A program made the translations under genes and the position numbers. This document shows positions 1-11,789 of a stretch of DNA of 64,000 bases, piece by piece (the stretch's first letter is position 1; each line of letters starts with the position of its first letter). The notes below the pieces were generated by a model. That model did not search any database. It was not told the DNA's origin and saw only the letters and a program-made list of their open reading frames with translations. Source of the stretch: Chytriomyces cf. hyalinus JEL632 (taxonomy: Eukaryota > Chytridiomycota > Chytridiomycetes > Chytridiales > Chytriomycetaceae); NCBI GenBank assembly GCA_025435555.1, contig JAIWWG010000079.1, forward strand, positions 62,001-126,000. The letters run 5' to 3'.

Positions 1-124
1 TGTTGACAAAACTCGCTCTTTTTTCAAACTCCGAAAATCCCTCAAAAGATTCCCCGCATCAAGCAACACCAACTCCCTCCATCGAAAACACTCAACAACG
101 CGTGTCAATGGATATGATGCTCAC

Positions 125-496
125 CTTCCGAGAATAGACGCACCACGGGTCCACGCCCCCATCATCCGCACGCAGACTGCCGTACTTGATCCCGCTTTGA
201 TACGGCCACTGCTCCGCCGAATCCATCCACCAGCAATGCCGCATCGATTCCTTCAAATTCGTAGCATCGAACGACGACACAGAGTCAGCGTCAAAGTCCA
301 ATAGAATCTTTGCATTGTTGCTGTTGTTGGGTGAATTCGCATGCGACGATACTGGCGTCAGTTTCGTTGCTGCTGCTGCTGATGCTTCGAGCGATGAGTG
401 CGAGAGGGTATGGTTTGTGGATGGGTTGTGTTGGAACTCTCTGCTGGAGTGTCCTGCGAGAAGTGCATCCAGCTCCTCAAATGAATACGTGTTCAT
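125..496 (-). CDS. Hypothetical protein, 5' exon (gene runs off left edge)
   Basis: The reading frame starts at an ATG at 496 (MNTYSFEELDALL...) and runs to a strong 5' splice site (AAG|GTGAGC) at about 125/124. The coding sequence therefore continues through an intron past the left edge of the window. The product is Ser/Asn/Ala-rich in the middle (a low-complexity stretch around residues 30-75) and becomes more globular toward the exon end, with Trp-rich segments such as HCWWMD and a segment ending DPWCVYSRK. I do not recognise the family. The open frame extends upstream of this ATG to 688, but that part has no obvious conservation, so the downstream ATG is preferred. It is tail-on to the gamma-glutamyltranspeptidase gene, with about 250 bases between. 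Confidence 0.4.
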
Positions 497-752
497 GGCT
501 TCTCCACAATGATGATACGCTGTTTCCGTTACTATGTGGTGCAGAATGAGGGCAGGTTTTTGTCGCGCTTGTATTTTGCGGCGGTGGGGTGGGATTTTCC
601 GCGCTGGCGGGTCGCGAAGGTCTGGAACTGCCCCATCCCCAACCAAGCCACTCCCTTGCACTGTGGATTTATGAGAAATGATCACCAACTATATCGAAAC
701 ATATTTACTGCAATGTCCTCGTCACAACTACAACACAAACTGAAAGAACAAA

Positions 753-2705
753 TTACTGAGCCGGAGCAACGATTCCATCCGATCGCGGGTCACACCCACC
801 CACCAATACGTGTCCCGCAATACTCTCGGCCTCAACCTGCCGCAGAATAATCTGCCCCCGCCCAAAGTTAGCCCTCTGCTGCCCACTCAATGCTTGAACA
901 TCATGCCCCAGAAGTTTCAACCCCTCAACAACCTCCTCATCAATCCCTTCCTCAATCAAAACAACGCTCACCCCATCCTTCTCAGGCATGATACAAAACC
1001 TCGGTGCATCCAACGCCGCCTGAGGCAACATTTTAAAATGATGCATGTTCATGAGCACTTGAACGTGCCCTTGTGGCTGCATGAACCCACCCATGACGCC
1101 GTAACACATGTGCAGAGAGTCGTCCATGTGTGTGACCATGGCTGGGATGATTGTGTGGTATGTGCGCTTTCCTGGGGCAAGGCAGTTTGGGTGGGTTTCG
1201 TCGAGGATAAAATTGCTGCCACGGTTTTGGAGAGGGAAGCCGCAACCTGTTGGGACTATGGCGGAACCGAAGCCTTCGTAGTTCGAGTTCTGGGAAATAA
1301 ACAGACGCGTCATTGTTTGGGTGTGCCGACAAATACTTTTAACCAACTCACGATGAAACTGCACGCGTTTCCGTCCTTGTCAACGACAGAGAAGTACACC
1401 GTGTCCGATGAGTTTTTGACTGCAACGCTTGCCCTGTCCGTGTCCACAAGCTTGGCTCTGCGGCTGAGATAATTCTAAGAGCACGAAATGTACCAGTTAG
1501 AGCAACGTTATTCACACCAAAAACAAAAAAGAACCTTGGACAAGAGCTCCTTCACAGGAACATGCACAACATCCGGGTCCGTGACATAGTGCTGCGAATC
1601 AGCAAACGCGAGACGCATCGACTCAATTAGCGTGTGCAGATACTCGACAGAATTAAGTCCCTTTTCGATGAAATCTGTGCTAGTCTCCTTCTGCAAAGCC
1701 TCCAAAATTCCGAGCGCAATCAGCGCCGTAATCCCTTGCCCATTCGGCGGACACTCATACAATTTGAGCGCACCATCATACTCAATGCAGATGGGTTCCA
1801 CAGCAGTCGAAGCATGTCTCTTCAAATCCTCCAACGCAATCACACTCCCAAGCTCCCTCAAAGTCGAAACAATCGCTTCCGCCACGGGTCCTTCATAAAA
1901 CCCGGCCTTCCCATGCTCCGCAAGTGATAGCATCGTTTTCGCGTAATTGGGCATCTTCATGAGTTCTCCTGCGCGGGGCGCTTTCCCGTTCTTGAGAATT
2001 CGTGGCCGTTTGGGGATGCCGATTTGATACGCTCTTCTCCGCGACCCCAAAAGTACGCTGTCAAGTCTGACACGGGGTATCCGTCTTGAGCTAGTCTGAT
2101 CGCTGGGGCAAGGATCTCGTGCATGGTGAGGTTTCCGGATCCAAACATTTTGACAGTATCGACCCATCCAGCCGCAGCGCCTAAGTTTCAATTCTGCATT
2201 AGATTCACATACAAGGATACGGTTTAAGAACAATGGGGAACCTGGCACAGTCACAGAATGCGCACTCGTTCCCGGCAGTGACGCCCCCTCAACTCCCAAC
2301 TTCGAAGCAACGCCAAGTCAAGTCCCGCAGGACATCTTCCCGACGCATTCAGTGCTGTTAAAAAGAAACTTAGCAAAACCAAACCCCAGAACGAAGAACC
2401 CCAAAACTTTACCCTGCACCGAGCGTGACTTGGCATTGTAAAACAAACAAAAAGCATCACCACCAATGCCCGTGGAACAAGGCTCTGTCACTGCAAGCGT
2501 TGCCGCCACAGCGACTGCCGCGTCTGCGGCGTTCCCGCCGCGAGCAAGGATGGCTCGGCCGACATCGGAAGCAAGCGGTTGGCTGGCAGGAAAAAGATGC
2601 CGTCAGCTTCTCAGGAATACTCCGTCTCAAACTACTCCCAATCCCTTACCTTGACGCCACCATCCCTCCCGTGCTGCAAACGTTGGATCGACGGCTTTGA
2701 TACAT
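753..2705 (-). CDS. Gamma-glutamyltranspeptidase-like (glutathione hydrolase, YwrD-type)
   Basis: This Ntn-hydrolase family protein hydrolyses or transfers the gamma-glutamyl group of glutathione and related compounds. Ordered motifs are visible: MYQSRRSNV at the start, GGMVAS then QPLAS across an intron (about 2595-2655), [20 protein letters not shown] with [25 protein letters not shown], the large-subunit helix region, then [19 protein letters not shown] joined across an intron (spliced out at about 1285-1350) to [13 protein letters not shown]. The Thr of DTVYF lies where the autocatalytic nucleophile is expected. [10 protein letters not shown] is near the C-terminus, as in the family. No signal peptide or membrane anchor is visible, consistent with the cytosolic YwrD-type branch. 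Two apparent one-base frameshifts interrupt it (about 2284-2288 and 1991-2001). Neither can be an intron, so it is an assembly error or a young pseudogene. Further introns lie at about 1475-1530, 2180-2240 and 2345-2415. Confidence 0.85.
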
Positions 2706-2783
2706 TTTTGCAGACAGATTTTTTTGTTCATTTGATCCGGATCCGGAACCGCAGAGCCTCTATTCCATCACATACACATAACA

Positions 2784-3419
2784 TCACGTCCTTGGATCCA
2801 CAGTCTCCGCCTCATCGTCAAGATACCCGCTCAACCGCGTCCGCACAAACTCTTCATACGACCAATTGCCCTCCCCTACTTCCAACGCATCCACCCCAGC
2901 TGTCCATTCATACGCTGCTGCGGTATGCATCTCTCCACCCGCCAACAATTTCTCTCGAAACAATGCATTCTCTGCTTTATCATCGTTTCCATCTGCACTC
3001 TCTCCCGATTCTTCCATCACTTCAAATCCAACTGTCACGCGTCGATACTGCACACCCTCAAATCGATCCAACAGTTCAACAATCCGTGATCCTGATATCC
3101 CGGTTGCAAAAGACAGTGACTCTGTATCCGTCACGATTCCGTGTACGCGGTGTTCAGTGGATGGGACCATTGCAGGGTACGGCTTGTTTCGAACTGGGTG
3201 TCGTATGAAGCCCTGGTGGTTTCGGGATGGAGTTTGGTTGTTGGGATTGGAAAGAGGATGAATGGGGGAAGAGAGGTCACTCACAGGCAGAGCCGCCTTT
3301 ACATGCGGGAAGGTGGATGGGTGCGTCGCTTTGCTGGTATCGCATATCACGCTGTAGAGCACATGCGGGTGCATCAGAGTCCCATAAAAGAAGAGCAGCG
3401 TTGTAGCTGGTTTCTCGCT
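2784..3419 (-). CDS. Gamma-glutamylcyclotransferase/AIG2-like protein
   Basis: The product has the AIG2/GGACT fold signature. The N-terminal FFYGTLM loop is followed by a conserved GFIRHPVRNKPYPAMVP segment, then ELLDRFEGVQYRRVTV, where the Glu is the likely catalytic acid, and a C-terminal YEW...WSYEEFVRTRL. Family members form 5-oxoproline from gamma-glutamyl amines or peptides. The exact substrate cannot be read from sequence. I start at MSEKPATT near 3419; an in-frame ATG lies 10 codons upstream. A 72-nt intron (3213-3284, GTGAGT...CACCAG) is exactly divisible by three and contains no stop, so an unspliced message would still be open. Splicing joins AALP to GFIRHP as in homologues. It lies next to the glutathione hydrolase homologue, so both neighbours act on gamma-glutamyl compounds. 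Confidence 0.8.
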   Translation of the reverse strand, partial: SEKPATTLLFFYGTLMHPHVLYSVICDTSKATHPSTFPHVKAALPVSDLSSPIHPLSNPNNQTPSRNHQGFIRHPVRNKPYPAMVPSTEHRVHGIVTDTESLSFATGISGSRIVELLDRFEGVQYRRVTVGFEVMEESGESADGNDDKAENALFREKLLAGGEMHTAAAYEWTAGVDALEVGEGNWSYEEFVRTRLSGYLDDEAETVDPRT

Positions 3420-3507
3420 CATTTGTTTCCAACTTTTATTTATCCCCACACCTTCAAAATACAGTCACGATAACAACATAAGAAAAGGATTCAGAATGCG
3501 CACTTTC

Positions 3508-4419
3508 TCATTTTGGAACAGTGACTGGCTCAATGTTCCAAATCCGTTGCGCGTACTCCTCAATGGATCTGTTCCACAAAAGGTGTCATTTGCTCGCTCA
3601 TCAGACCCAGCACATCCTCTCACCTGTCACTGCTAAACTTGCCCATGCTGGCTGCAGCATTGATCGACTTTTTCGCCCAAGCAGACTTGTCCTTGAATGC
3701 GACATCAATTGCGCCAAGAGTTTCAAGATCTTCCAAAGTTTTGTAAATCAGTAAATCATCTAAAATAAACCATCCCCAAACTCACATGCTGGAAAGTCCT
3801 TGCTAATGATGTAAAAGTCATGACCAACAGTCAAAGTAGAAACCAAAGGTTCAAAAATGTAAGGTTCTCCAAAGTCCCCGCTCTGAATACTCTTAATGAC
3901 AAGGTCGAGTTCAGGGTCCAGTGCCAACGAGTGGTATCTGATCAAAGGAATCAGCCTTATGGAACAGCTTGATGCAACGAACATTGAAATGAGTCTCACC
4001 GCTGATCATGACGAATGTCTTCAACATCTGGAGTCAAAGCCCCAAACAGCCAAATGTTTTCCTCACCAACTTCTTCACCAATTTCAATATTGGCACCGTC
4101 AACAGTGCCTGAAAAAGAAATCTTTGAGCAAAGACGCGTCGTAATCATGGACGCATGTTGGATCATACCAATGATGAGCCCTCCGTTCAACACAAACTTC
4201 ATGTTGGATGTTCCCGAAGCTTCAGTTCCAGCCGTCGAAATGTGCTGAGAAATATCACTTGCTGGAATGATAATCTCTAATGATGCCGAAAAGAACACAT
4301 TTTAGATAAGCAGAAATGAAAAACGGGTCGCAACACAAATCAAACCGGCAAGCGAAACATTGTAGTTCGGGATAAACACAAGCTGATTTCACAAACAAAA
4401 AGGCGGATAATTTAGCACC

Positions 4420-4460
<41 letters not shown>

Positions 4461-7396
4461 AAAAACGAACACTAACCTTCAAGTATTCGGCCGTGTCAGG
4501 ATCCTCATTAATCACTTCGGCAGCATTATTGATGAGCTTGATAATCAACTTGGCAATATAGTATCCAGGCGCGCTCTTTCCAGCAAAAATGACCACCTTC
4601 TTGGTCTCCTTGGCACGGTCTGCTGGAGACAACGCCTTCAAGCGCTTGTACCGGTGAATCACTCCGAGAATGTTCATAAACTGACGCTTGTATTCGTGGA
4701 ACCTCTTGCACTGAATAAACAAATGTTGCATTAGTAAAACCAAAAACACGCCGTGAAATTCAGAAAAACCAACCTGAATGTCAAACAACGCATCTGGCGA
4801 CACATCCACTCCACAATGCGCGCGAATATAGTTTGCAAGACGCACTTTGTTCTGGTACTTGATCTCCATCCACTCCTTCTGGAATGTTGGTTCCGCCGCA
4901 AATGCCTTCAATTGAGTCAGTTCGTTCAGGTGCTTCAAAAAGTTTTCGTTGCCAAGTTTGGATGCAATCAAGTTCGAGAGACGTGGGTTTGCTTGGTGCA
5001 ACCATCGGCGTGGGGTGACTCCGTTGGTCACATTTGTGAAGTGCGATTCACCAAAGTATTCGACGAAATCTTGGAAGAGCATAGACTTTACAAGTTCCGA
5101 GTGGAGAGCTAGCCAGAAGGTTGAATTGGAACATGTCAGTGCTTCGTGACGCGGAATTTCAATTCCAGCAATGATCACCTGCAACTCCGTTAACAGTGTG
5201 CGAGCCAACAACAGCCAAGTGAGCCATGCTTATGTACTGCGGTTGTCCTTCAATAACAATCGACATGCGGCGGAGGCTACAAAGACAGTGTTACTTATTG
5301 CAAACAGAATCAAGGGATGGCAAATGTTACCGATCACGGTCTCCCGGATAAACACGCTCAACTTTTTGCAAAAAGTACAAGTTGATGTCGAAAATGATCA
5401 TCATCAGACGTGGCAACAGGTCTTGCATCAACGGCACTGCCCACTTCTCGAGAGCTTCGGGCAGCACAGTGTGGTTGGTGAAGGAGTACGTCTTGGTAAC
5501 AATGTCTAATTTCAAATTTAGTCCAGAGGCTCATGAAAATTTAGCTCAATACCAACCCCATGCTTGATCCCAAAGAAGACTCTCTTCATCGACAAGGATT
5601 CTTTGAAGTTCGGCGATTCTACAACACAAAAGGAACCAAGTTAACATCTCTTACACTGACTCTTGAAGCAAGAATATCACCCCAGAGTTGGATGTGTGTC
5701 TGGAAAGGATGAGGTTAGAAATCCATACACCAACACAAAATAAATTCTGAAGCCAAACCGTTCAACTGAATAGAGACTTGGCTCGGGAACTGGCTCCATG
5801 GCAAGTTGGACTTTTTGAAACGGCGGATGATATCTTGCAACGTGGCTGTGTCAAAGAAGGGAGTCGTTTCAGTCATCTTCAAACGCGCGCAACAAAAACT
5901 CGATCATCAAACCGCTGACAAAAAAGTACTGCTGCTTCAAACGCAGAGTCTTTCCGACCATGTGGTTATCGTTGGGGTACTAAACTCAAAGATGATAAGC
6001 ACATGGGACCTGTCACACACAGAAACTAAAAAGCGCCAACTCACCAGGACGGCAGTAATGTTTTCAGCTGCCTTTTGATCCTCAACAGACTTGTCGTAAT
6101 TTCCTGCATTACAAACAAAAAAAAAAGGTTGAGCACTCAGAATGAAAAAAAATTAAAAAATAAAATAAAAACCCTCACCATCGTTGAAACTCGCAAAGTC
6201 AAACTCCTTTGTCGGCTTGGAGCTCCACAAACGAATATTGATGCAGTTCTTTGTTCCGTATCCAGGGATGGGGTTGTCATACCCAATCGCCAAAACCTTT
6301 TCGCAGCCTTCCCAGATGTAACGGGCGCGATTCGATGAATCCGTAACTTTACTGACGAATCCTCTGAATCGCACTTCATAGCACACATCGAGTCGCTCGA
6401 CTTCCCATGGGTTACCAAAGTTAAGCCAATAATCGGGAAACTGTGGGGGGGGGGGGGGATATGAGGACTTGCTGCGCCACATGCCAAGAATATTTCTCAC
6501 CTCGGTCTGGTAACCGTCCATAATTCTCTGTTGGAAGATTCCGTACTGGTATCTGATACCGTAACCCCATGCAGGGTAATCGAGAGTTGCCATAGAGTCC
6601 ATGAAGCAAGCAGCAAGACGGCCTTAATTGGAAAATGTCAGACACGCGTTTGATAACTCAAAATGACAACGGCAAAAAAAAACTCACCCAATCCTCCATT
6701 TCCGAGGGCAGCATCCGTCTCCTCCTCAATCAAATCCTCAAGCGTAAACCCAAGCCCATCCAACGCCTCATCAAAAGCAGGCTTCACCTCCATGTTGAGC
6801 ATAGCATTGTCAAGAGTGCGGCCGAGGAGAAACTCGAGCGACATGTAGTAGATGCGTTTAGGGTTCTTGGCAGAGTGGTAGTTTTGGGTAGCGTTCCAGC
6901 GGTCAATGAGTCTGTCGCGGACAGAGTAGGCGGCGGCGTAGTATGCCGCAAATTTGTCCATGTTGAACGAGCCGCGCGCCAAGGTTTTTGTGGCATGTTT
7001 GCAGAAGGAGCGAGCGACGGCTTCTGGATCTGAATTGCGTTGAAAGTGGATGATGCGTGAGCTGAAGGGATCGAATGAGGCAATAAGGAATAGCGACAAT
7101 GACTCAATATGCGTCGCGCATTCAGAAGAGAGACACCACAAGAAAACGAAAACAAAAGAGCACAACAGAATCGGAATTGAACTGAAGTTTTTACCGTTGC
7201 TCTCCTCCTCAGTCAACTCGTTCCATCGCTTCAGCGCAGACTCATCGGCACTCCAAAAGGCAGTCATGCCAGACCCGCCAGCAGACAGAGGTGGAGGGCC
7301 CGTGGAAGATCGCGTGCGTCCCGAGTTGGATTGTTTGAGGGCCACGGGACCCAGCGACAGTTTAGCGAGCGAAGGCGGTCCAGCGTTGCTCATCAT
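3508..7396 (-). CDS. Glycogen phosphorylase (PLP-dependent alpha-glucan phosphorylase)
   Basis: Cytosolic enzyme releasing glucose-1-phosphate from glycogen. Family blocks appear in order: [147 protein letters not shown] with the PLP-binding Lys, [20 protein letters not shown], and [17 protein letters not shown] to a TGA at 3508. There are at least ten introns. Resolved ones include 4383-4476, which contains a 45-nt homopolymer block, and one with a C14 tract just before its CAG acceptor at 6445-6458. The ATG at 7396 (MMSNAG...) gives a Ser-rich N-terminal arm of about 50 residues. In yeast phosphorylase this arm carries the regulatory phosphosite, and TRSSTGPPP is a candidate region. The cyclase homologue ends 233 bases upstream on the same strand. 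Confidence 0.95.
4383..4476 (-). other. Intron of glycogen phosphorylase holding a T15-G30 tract
   Basis: The donor GTTAGT follows the codons for AEYLK. The acceptor CAG precedes those for [12 protein letters not shown]. The splice restores the family sequence exactly. On the gene strand the intron reads T15 then G30 (plus-strand C30 at 4421-4450 and A15 at 4451-4465). Almost half of the 94-nt intron is two homopolymers, beginning about 11 bases after the donor. Confidence 0.85.
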
Positions 7397-7628
7397 CTGT
7401 TCAAGGTGAATGCAAGGGAGAAGAGTGCTTGTGAGTCCTTGGTGTTTAAGCAGGTCTCGCGCAGTGTCATGTTGTGTGATGGGACATACTGTTTTTTCTT
7501 GGTTATTTTTTCTATTTCTTTTCTTGTTTTTGTTCCACCCCACAAAGAATCATGTGACTCGCTCCATCCTGTCGGCATCTGCGCATAAATCAAACGAGTA
7601 AATCCCGTGTAAATCTGTTTATTTTATG

Positions 7629-10600
7629 TTAACCCTCGTCCAGGTTCCAGCACCCGTCCCAGTCAGCCGGCAGCTTGATGTCTCCATCCACCAAATCTTG
7701 GCACCGCTTCACAAACATCTTAGATGGCCCATCGTCAAAAGTCTGGATCGCCTTTTTGAAATGCAGCTGCGCAACCGCCCAGTTCTGATTCCTGTACTCG
7801 CTGAGCCCCAATTCAAAGCAAATGGTTGAAGTCTGAGACAGGCAACGGTCAGCAAAAGAAACGCGTTAAAAACACCAAAAACTCTCACAATGACTTCCCG
7901 CGCAAGCTCGACATGTGACGGTCCCAGCACCTCATACAAAGTCACCGGGATAGTATTTCCCCTCAAAATCACTTGATCCACTTCCCTGAAATGAAACTTG
8001 TCGCGTCTTTTCACAAATCAACAAGTTGGATCCGTACAACTTTGTAACGCGCTGAATTTGTTTTGAAAAACTGACTGCATATCCCATTGCCACGTAATCG
8101 ACTTTCTCCGGCGGTCCAACTACACCTGTGAGGACAGGCCCCGTTGCGATGCCGATACCGATTTGAGTGGTGGTTAAGCTACAATCGAGAAGTTTTGTGT
8201 TTACTTCATCCCGTGTTTGGATTTGTTTGATGGCGGCTTGGACTGCATTGAATGTGTGGACTTCTTTTGGGAAGGGGAGGCCAAACACTGCTTGCGCGTT
8301 TTCATCCACGACTTTATCCACGCACCCGCCAAACTCTTTGATGAGCGTGTTCACCGCCGCGAAGTGAATATTGAGGATAGAAACAGCATCGGCAGCATCG
8401 ATAGACTCTGACAGCTTCGTGACTACGAGATGGAATCAACACTTGGCCCTCATGCACGCAATAATAGTAACAATAAAACAGAACAATATGACCTCACAAT
8501 TCCGCAACTCGATTGACAGACAAGTCGCCTTCTCCCTCTTACCATCGACCGAAGAGACGCCCTCAGTGCTCACCTTTCTAACCAACTCAGGCGGCATGTA
8601 CTTTGCCAAGCAGTCGTCAATGCGCTCTCCGTCTCCCAGTAAATCAAAAGACAGAATCAAGTCTTCCACTTTTTTGCGAATGACGGGTTTGTTGACTTGT
8701 TTGCGTTTCAACTTGCGTTTGTGGATGGAGTCGTTTGAATCGCTAATTGTATCGCTGTTGCTGTTACTACTACTGCTGCTGCTGCTGCTATGGCTGCTGT
8801 CAGAGTCGCTGTCACTGTCACTGCCGTTGCTCAATCGTGGTGGAATCTTTGAATCTCAGCTCCCTCGGCACCTGCAACACTCTCCGCACTGCCACCACTG
8901 TTCACATCCAACAACTCACTAATCGCGTAATTTACTCGCGCAGTGATCCCGCCAAGCCGCACTTCATAACCACGGCAAGAAACATACGGCTCGCCTTTAA
9001 ACACGCGTCGAATGTCTGCAATCAGGTACGCGTTTGCCTGTGCATCCAGCCACATGTCAAACGCGTTATATTTCATGGATTGAAGTGCTTCATTGTCCAA
9101 GTGGAATGCGTTGGGATGGTTGATGCTTGTCTGATTTGATAATAAAGAAGTTACTTCCAATTCCAGACAATCAGTTAAGGTGACCAACCATCTTGCCAGT
9201 ACTTTCAAGTGTGACGATGACGGTGCCCACGCTGGAAACAATCTTGGACAAGTGCGCCGTTTGCTGTGTGGATTCGTCGAGAAGTGTCTGCATCTCCTGA
9301 AACACGAGATTCTTTTCTTTCGTAGTAGCAGCTAAAAACACGCGCAAATTTAGTCCTTCCTTCCCTATTACCACAAAAAACAAAACCCTCACCTAAAGAA
9401 CAAAATGCTGTCAAAAGCATTTCATCTTCACTTGTAAAACAGACGGGTCTGGCAGCTTGTTGATGACTTGAGCGACACCAATTACTTTCTGCTCTTCATA
9501 GGGATGCACAAGATGTTGCGCGTGTGGAAGCCCGTCTTGATGTCGATTGCGCGGTTGAATCGTGGGTCCTTGTAGGCTGTTTATAAGTTGAAGGGAGATT
9601 AGCTACCGAAGCTGCAAGCCTATTCAAAATAAAAACCAACCATTGGGGATGTTGAGGATCTCTCCGCTCATTGCAACAAACCCGCAATACCCTTTGTCAT
9701 TGGCACGCGGATCTCACCGGCACCTTGTGCCATGACAGACCACAGCTCCTTCTTCTTCTGGTCCACGATAAGCACGGTCCCTCTCTCTGCATTCATCAGT
9801 TCCTGCGCAGTCTGCATCACCACTCGTACTAGACCTATTCAAAGAGAAAAGTCAGCTTGAAACAATCTAGCCAGAGGAAACTATATATACCGTTCAAGTC
9901 AATCTCCGAAGACATGAAACTGGCAGTGTTCATCAACATTTTGATGTCATCCTTCTTGTTGACACCTCCAACACCGCCTACTGTCCCTCCAACACCACGA
10001 TCGCCACCGCGAGTATACGCCGTACTCAGCATCAGCGTCCACACACTGCCCAGACACTTTGCCATATACTCATCCTCCGCGTTAAAATACGGACTATCCG
10101 CAGCATTAGCCTTATTCATGACCTCAATCATACTCACAACCTTCCCAGCCTCAGTTTTCACAGGAACACTCAGTACGCATTCAACATCGCATTTTTCCAG
10201 ACACTCCGTAAAATTCATGTACTTCGTCCGTATAAATATCGCTTTCCTTGACGTTGAATACATTGACAGTATCGCCTTTGAGTAAATGCGCGCCACCAAG
10301 AATCCTATCAATCGCTGAACCTGAAGTTTCTTTTGCCCAACCGGCACCATACCCTCCACCCGCAGATCCACTTGCAGGCGTCGATGCACAATCAATCAAT
10401 CCTTCCTTCGCCCACGTGCTCGCAACAACGCTGATGTCGCCTGTAGCTTCATCAACAGGGTACAACGATGCAAAGCCCGCAGCGGTGGCTGTTACAGCGC
10501 AATGGAGAAGACGGGCGGCAACTTGCATTCCGCCGCCACTGCCACCGTCAATGTTGGTTGTGTTGCATAGGTGTTGCATGCATGCTAGGATGCTCTTCTG

Positions 10601-11789
10601 TATGCTTCTGCGTTGTACAATGAGCCTGAAATGTTTGTATATGGATGTGGTCATTTGATGTCATTGACTGCAAGATCGAGAAAACAGCACTTACTCAAGC
10701 AACCGACGCGTCGTTGCCAGACTATGCGTCATCCCCACCTGCTGCAAAAACGTGTCTGGATCATACGTAGTGTTGAGCAGTTTTATGTACAAATTCGGAG
10801 TAAGATGGTGCTGCGATTCAGGCAGCGATGGCATTGAAACGCCATTGGAAGTTACAGTTGTTTCTGGCAGCAATAAAGGCATCCCTTGCATCACTTGATT
10901 CGGTGTGGGCGTATTGGACGCTTGAATCTCGCGAAAGAAGCCATTGAGAGAGTTCGAATCAACCGTGTTTGATTTGAGCGGAGTTGGCTGCGGGGTTTTT
11001 GACGCGCTTTTCATTGCGCCTTTGCGTGCAGTTCCTTGCCTTGCCTGTGGCGCAAACTTGGCGACTCCGTTTGAGGCAAACACTGTTGATGGCTTTGAAG
11101 TAATTGCGTCAGACATTCGGATGCAAACCCCACTCTTGACAAAAAAAACGCACTCACATGTCCAGCAATGAGCGGCTCAGACATTTTCAAGTTGAGCGAG
11201 GTGCAAATCAAATCCACTTGCTTGGACGAGCATTTCGAAAGAAGTCCTTGAACAAGGATCGCGTTTACAAACTCTATTTTGATCCCTGCACATAACAGTT
11301 GAAAGCTACCTTTCAGCAACTGATTCCTCTCAGTGTCGCCCATCGCTGTAAAGAGCCCAAAGAAGGTGGAAACAATGTTGTATTTCCCGTGAACGGCAGA
11401 CTGATCAAACTACTTCCCTGCGCATGTAGATGCAGTAATGCAGGAGTTTGATTGCGCGGAGGCAGAGGTATTGCATGATTGGTTGTGCTGTGGTCCAGTT
11501 TGGGCAACGAGTTTTGGCGCGACGGTGACGATGCGAGAGACACGGAGCTGCATTTGAATCGATGAGATGGTGTGATGGGTTTCGGGTCCGAGATGAGGGA
11601 TGAGATGAGTTGGGTCTGAGACGCGTTTTTGGACGCCAGAGCCAATTTTGCATGTGACGATGATTTCGGAGTTGACGATTGGAGAATGAAAGGGTTGCTG
11701 TCTGAGGTGGTGTCTGGTAAGCGTGTGGCATTGGCGGTTGCGGCGTTGAGGCCCGAGCGAGAGTTGGCGATTGAAGATGGCTCTGACAT
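7629..11789 (-). CDS. GAF-domain class III nucleotide cyclase homologue, catalytic site degenerate
   Basis: A long multi-exon gene. From the N-terminus it has a Ser/Thr/Asn-rich region of unknown fold, then a helical segment ([19 protein letters not shown]). A first GAF domain follows (about 10.65-9.9 kb, with [20 protein letters not shown] and [12 protein letters not shown]). A second GAF carries the NKFDE-like cyclic-nucleotide-binding signature (about 9.8-9.4 kb, [17 protein letters not shown]). A cyclase homology domain lies at about 8.7-7.95 kb, and the C-terminus is short and TPR-like ([17 protein letters not shown]). In the cyclase domain both metal aspartates appear as Glu (SIELRNFT and [12 protein letters not shown] instead of ADIxGFT and KxxGDxxMAVFG). 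The later D..N..R triad reads Y..S..Q ([13 protein letters not shown]). I infer loss of catalysis. The second GAF has two one-base frameshifts (9501-9503 and 9436-9439). The 5' region near 11.4-11.55 kb also changes frame, so the N-terminus is unreliable. Confidence 0.8.

Noticed and set aside
810-1472. 220-codon plus-strand frame
   Set aside because: It is the antisense shadow of the gamma-glutamyltranspeptidase exons, which show clear family motifs on the minus strand.
2579-3208. 209-codon plus-strand frame over the AIG2-like gene
   Set aside because: Low-complexity Ser/His/Pro translation opposite conserved minus-strand coding sequence.
8747-8834. Poly-Ser/Asp tract ([10 protein letters not shown]...) as a separate gene
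   Set aside because: It is a low-complexity linker inside the cyclase homologue between the second GAF and the cyclase domain, in the same strand and order.
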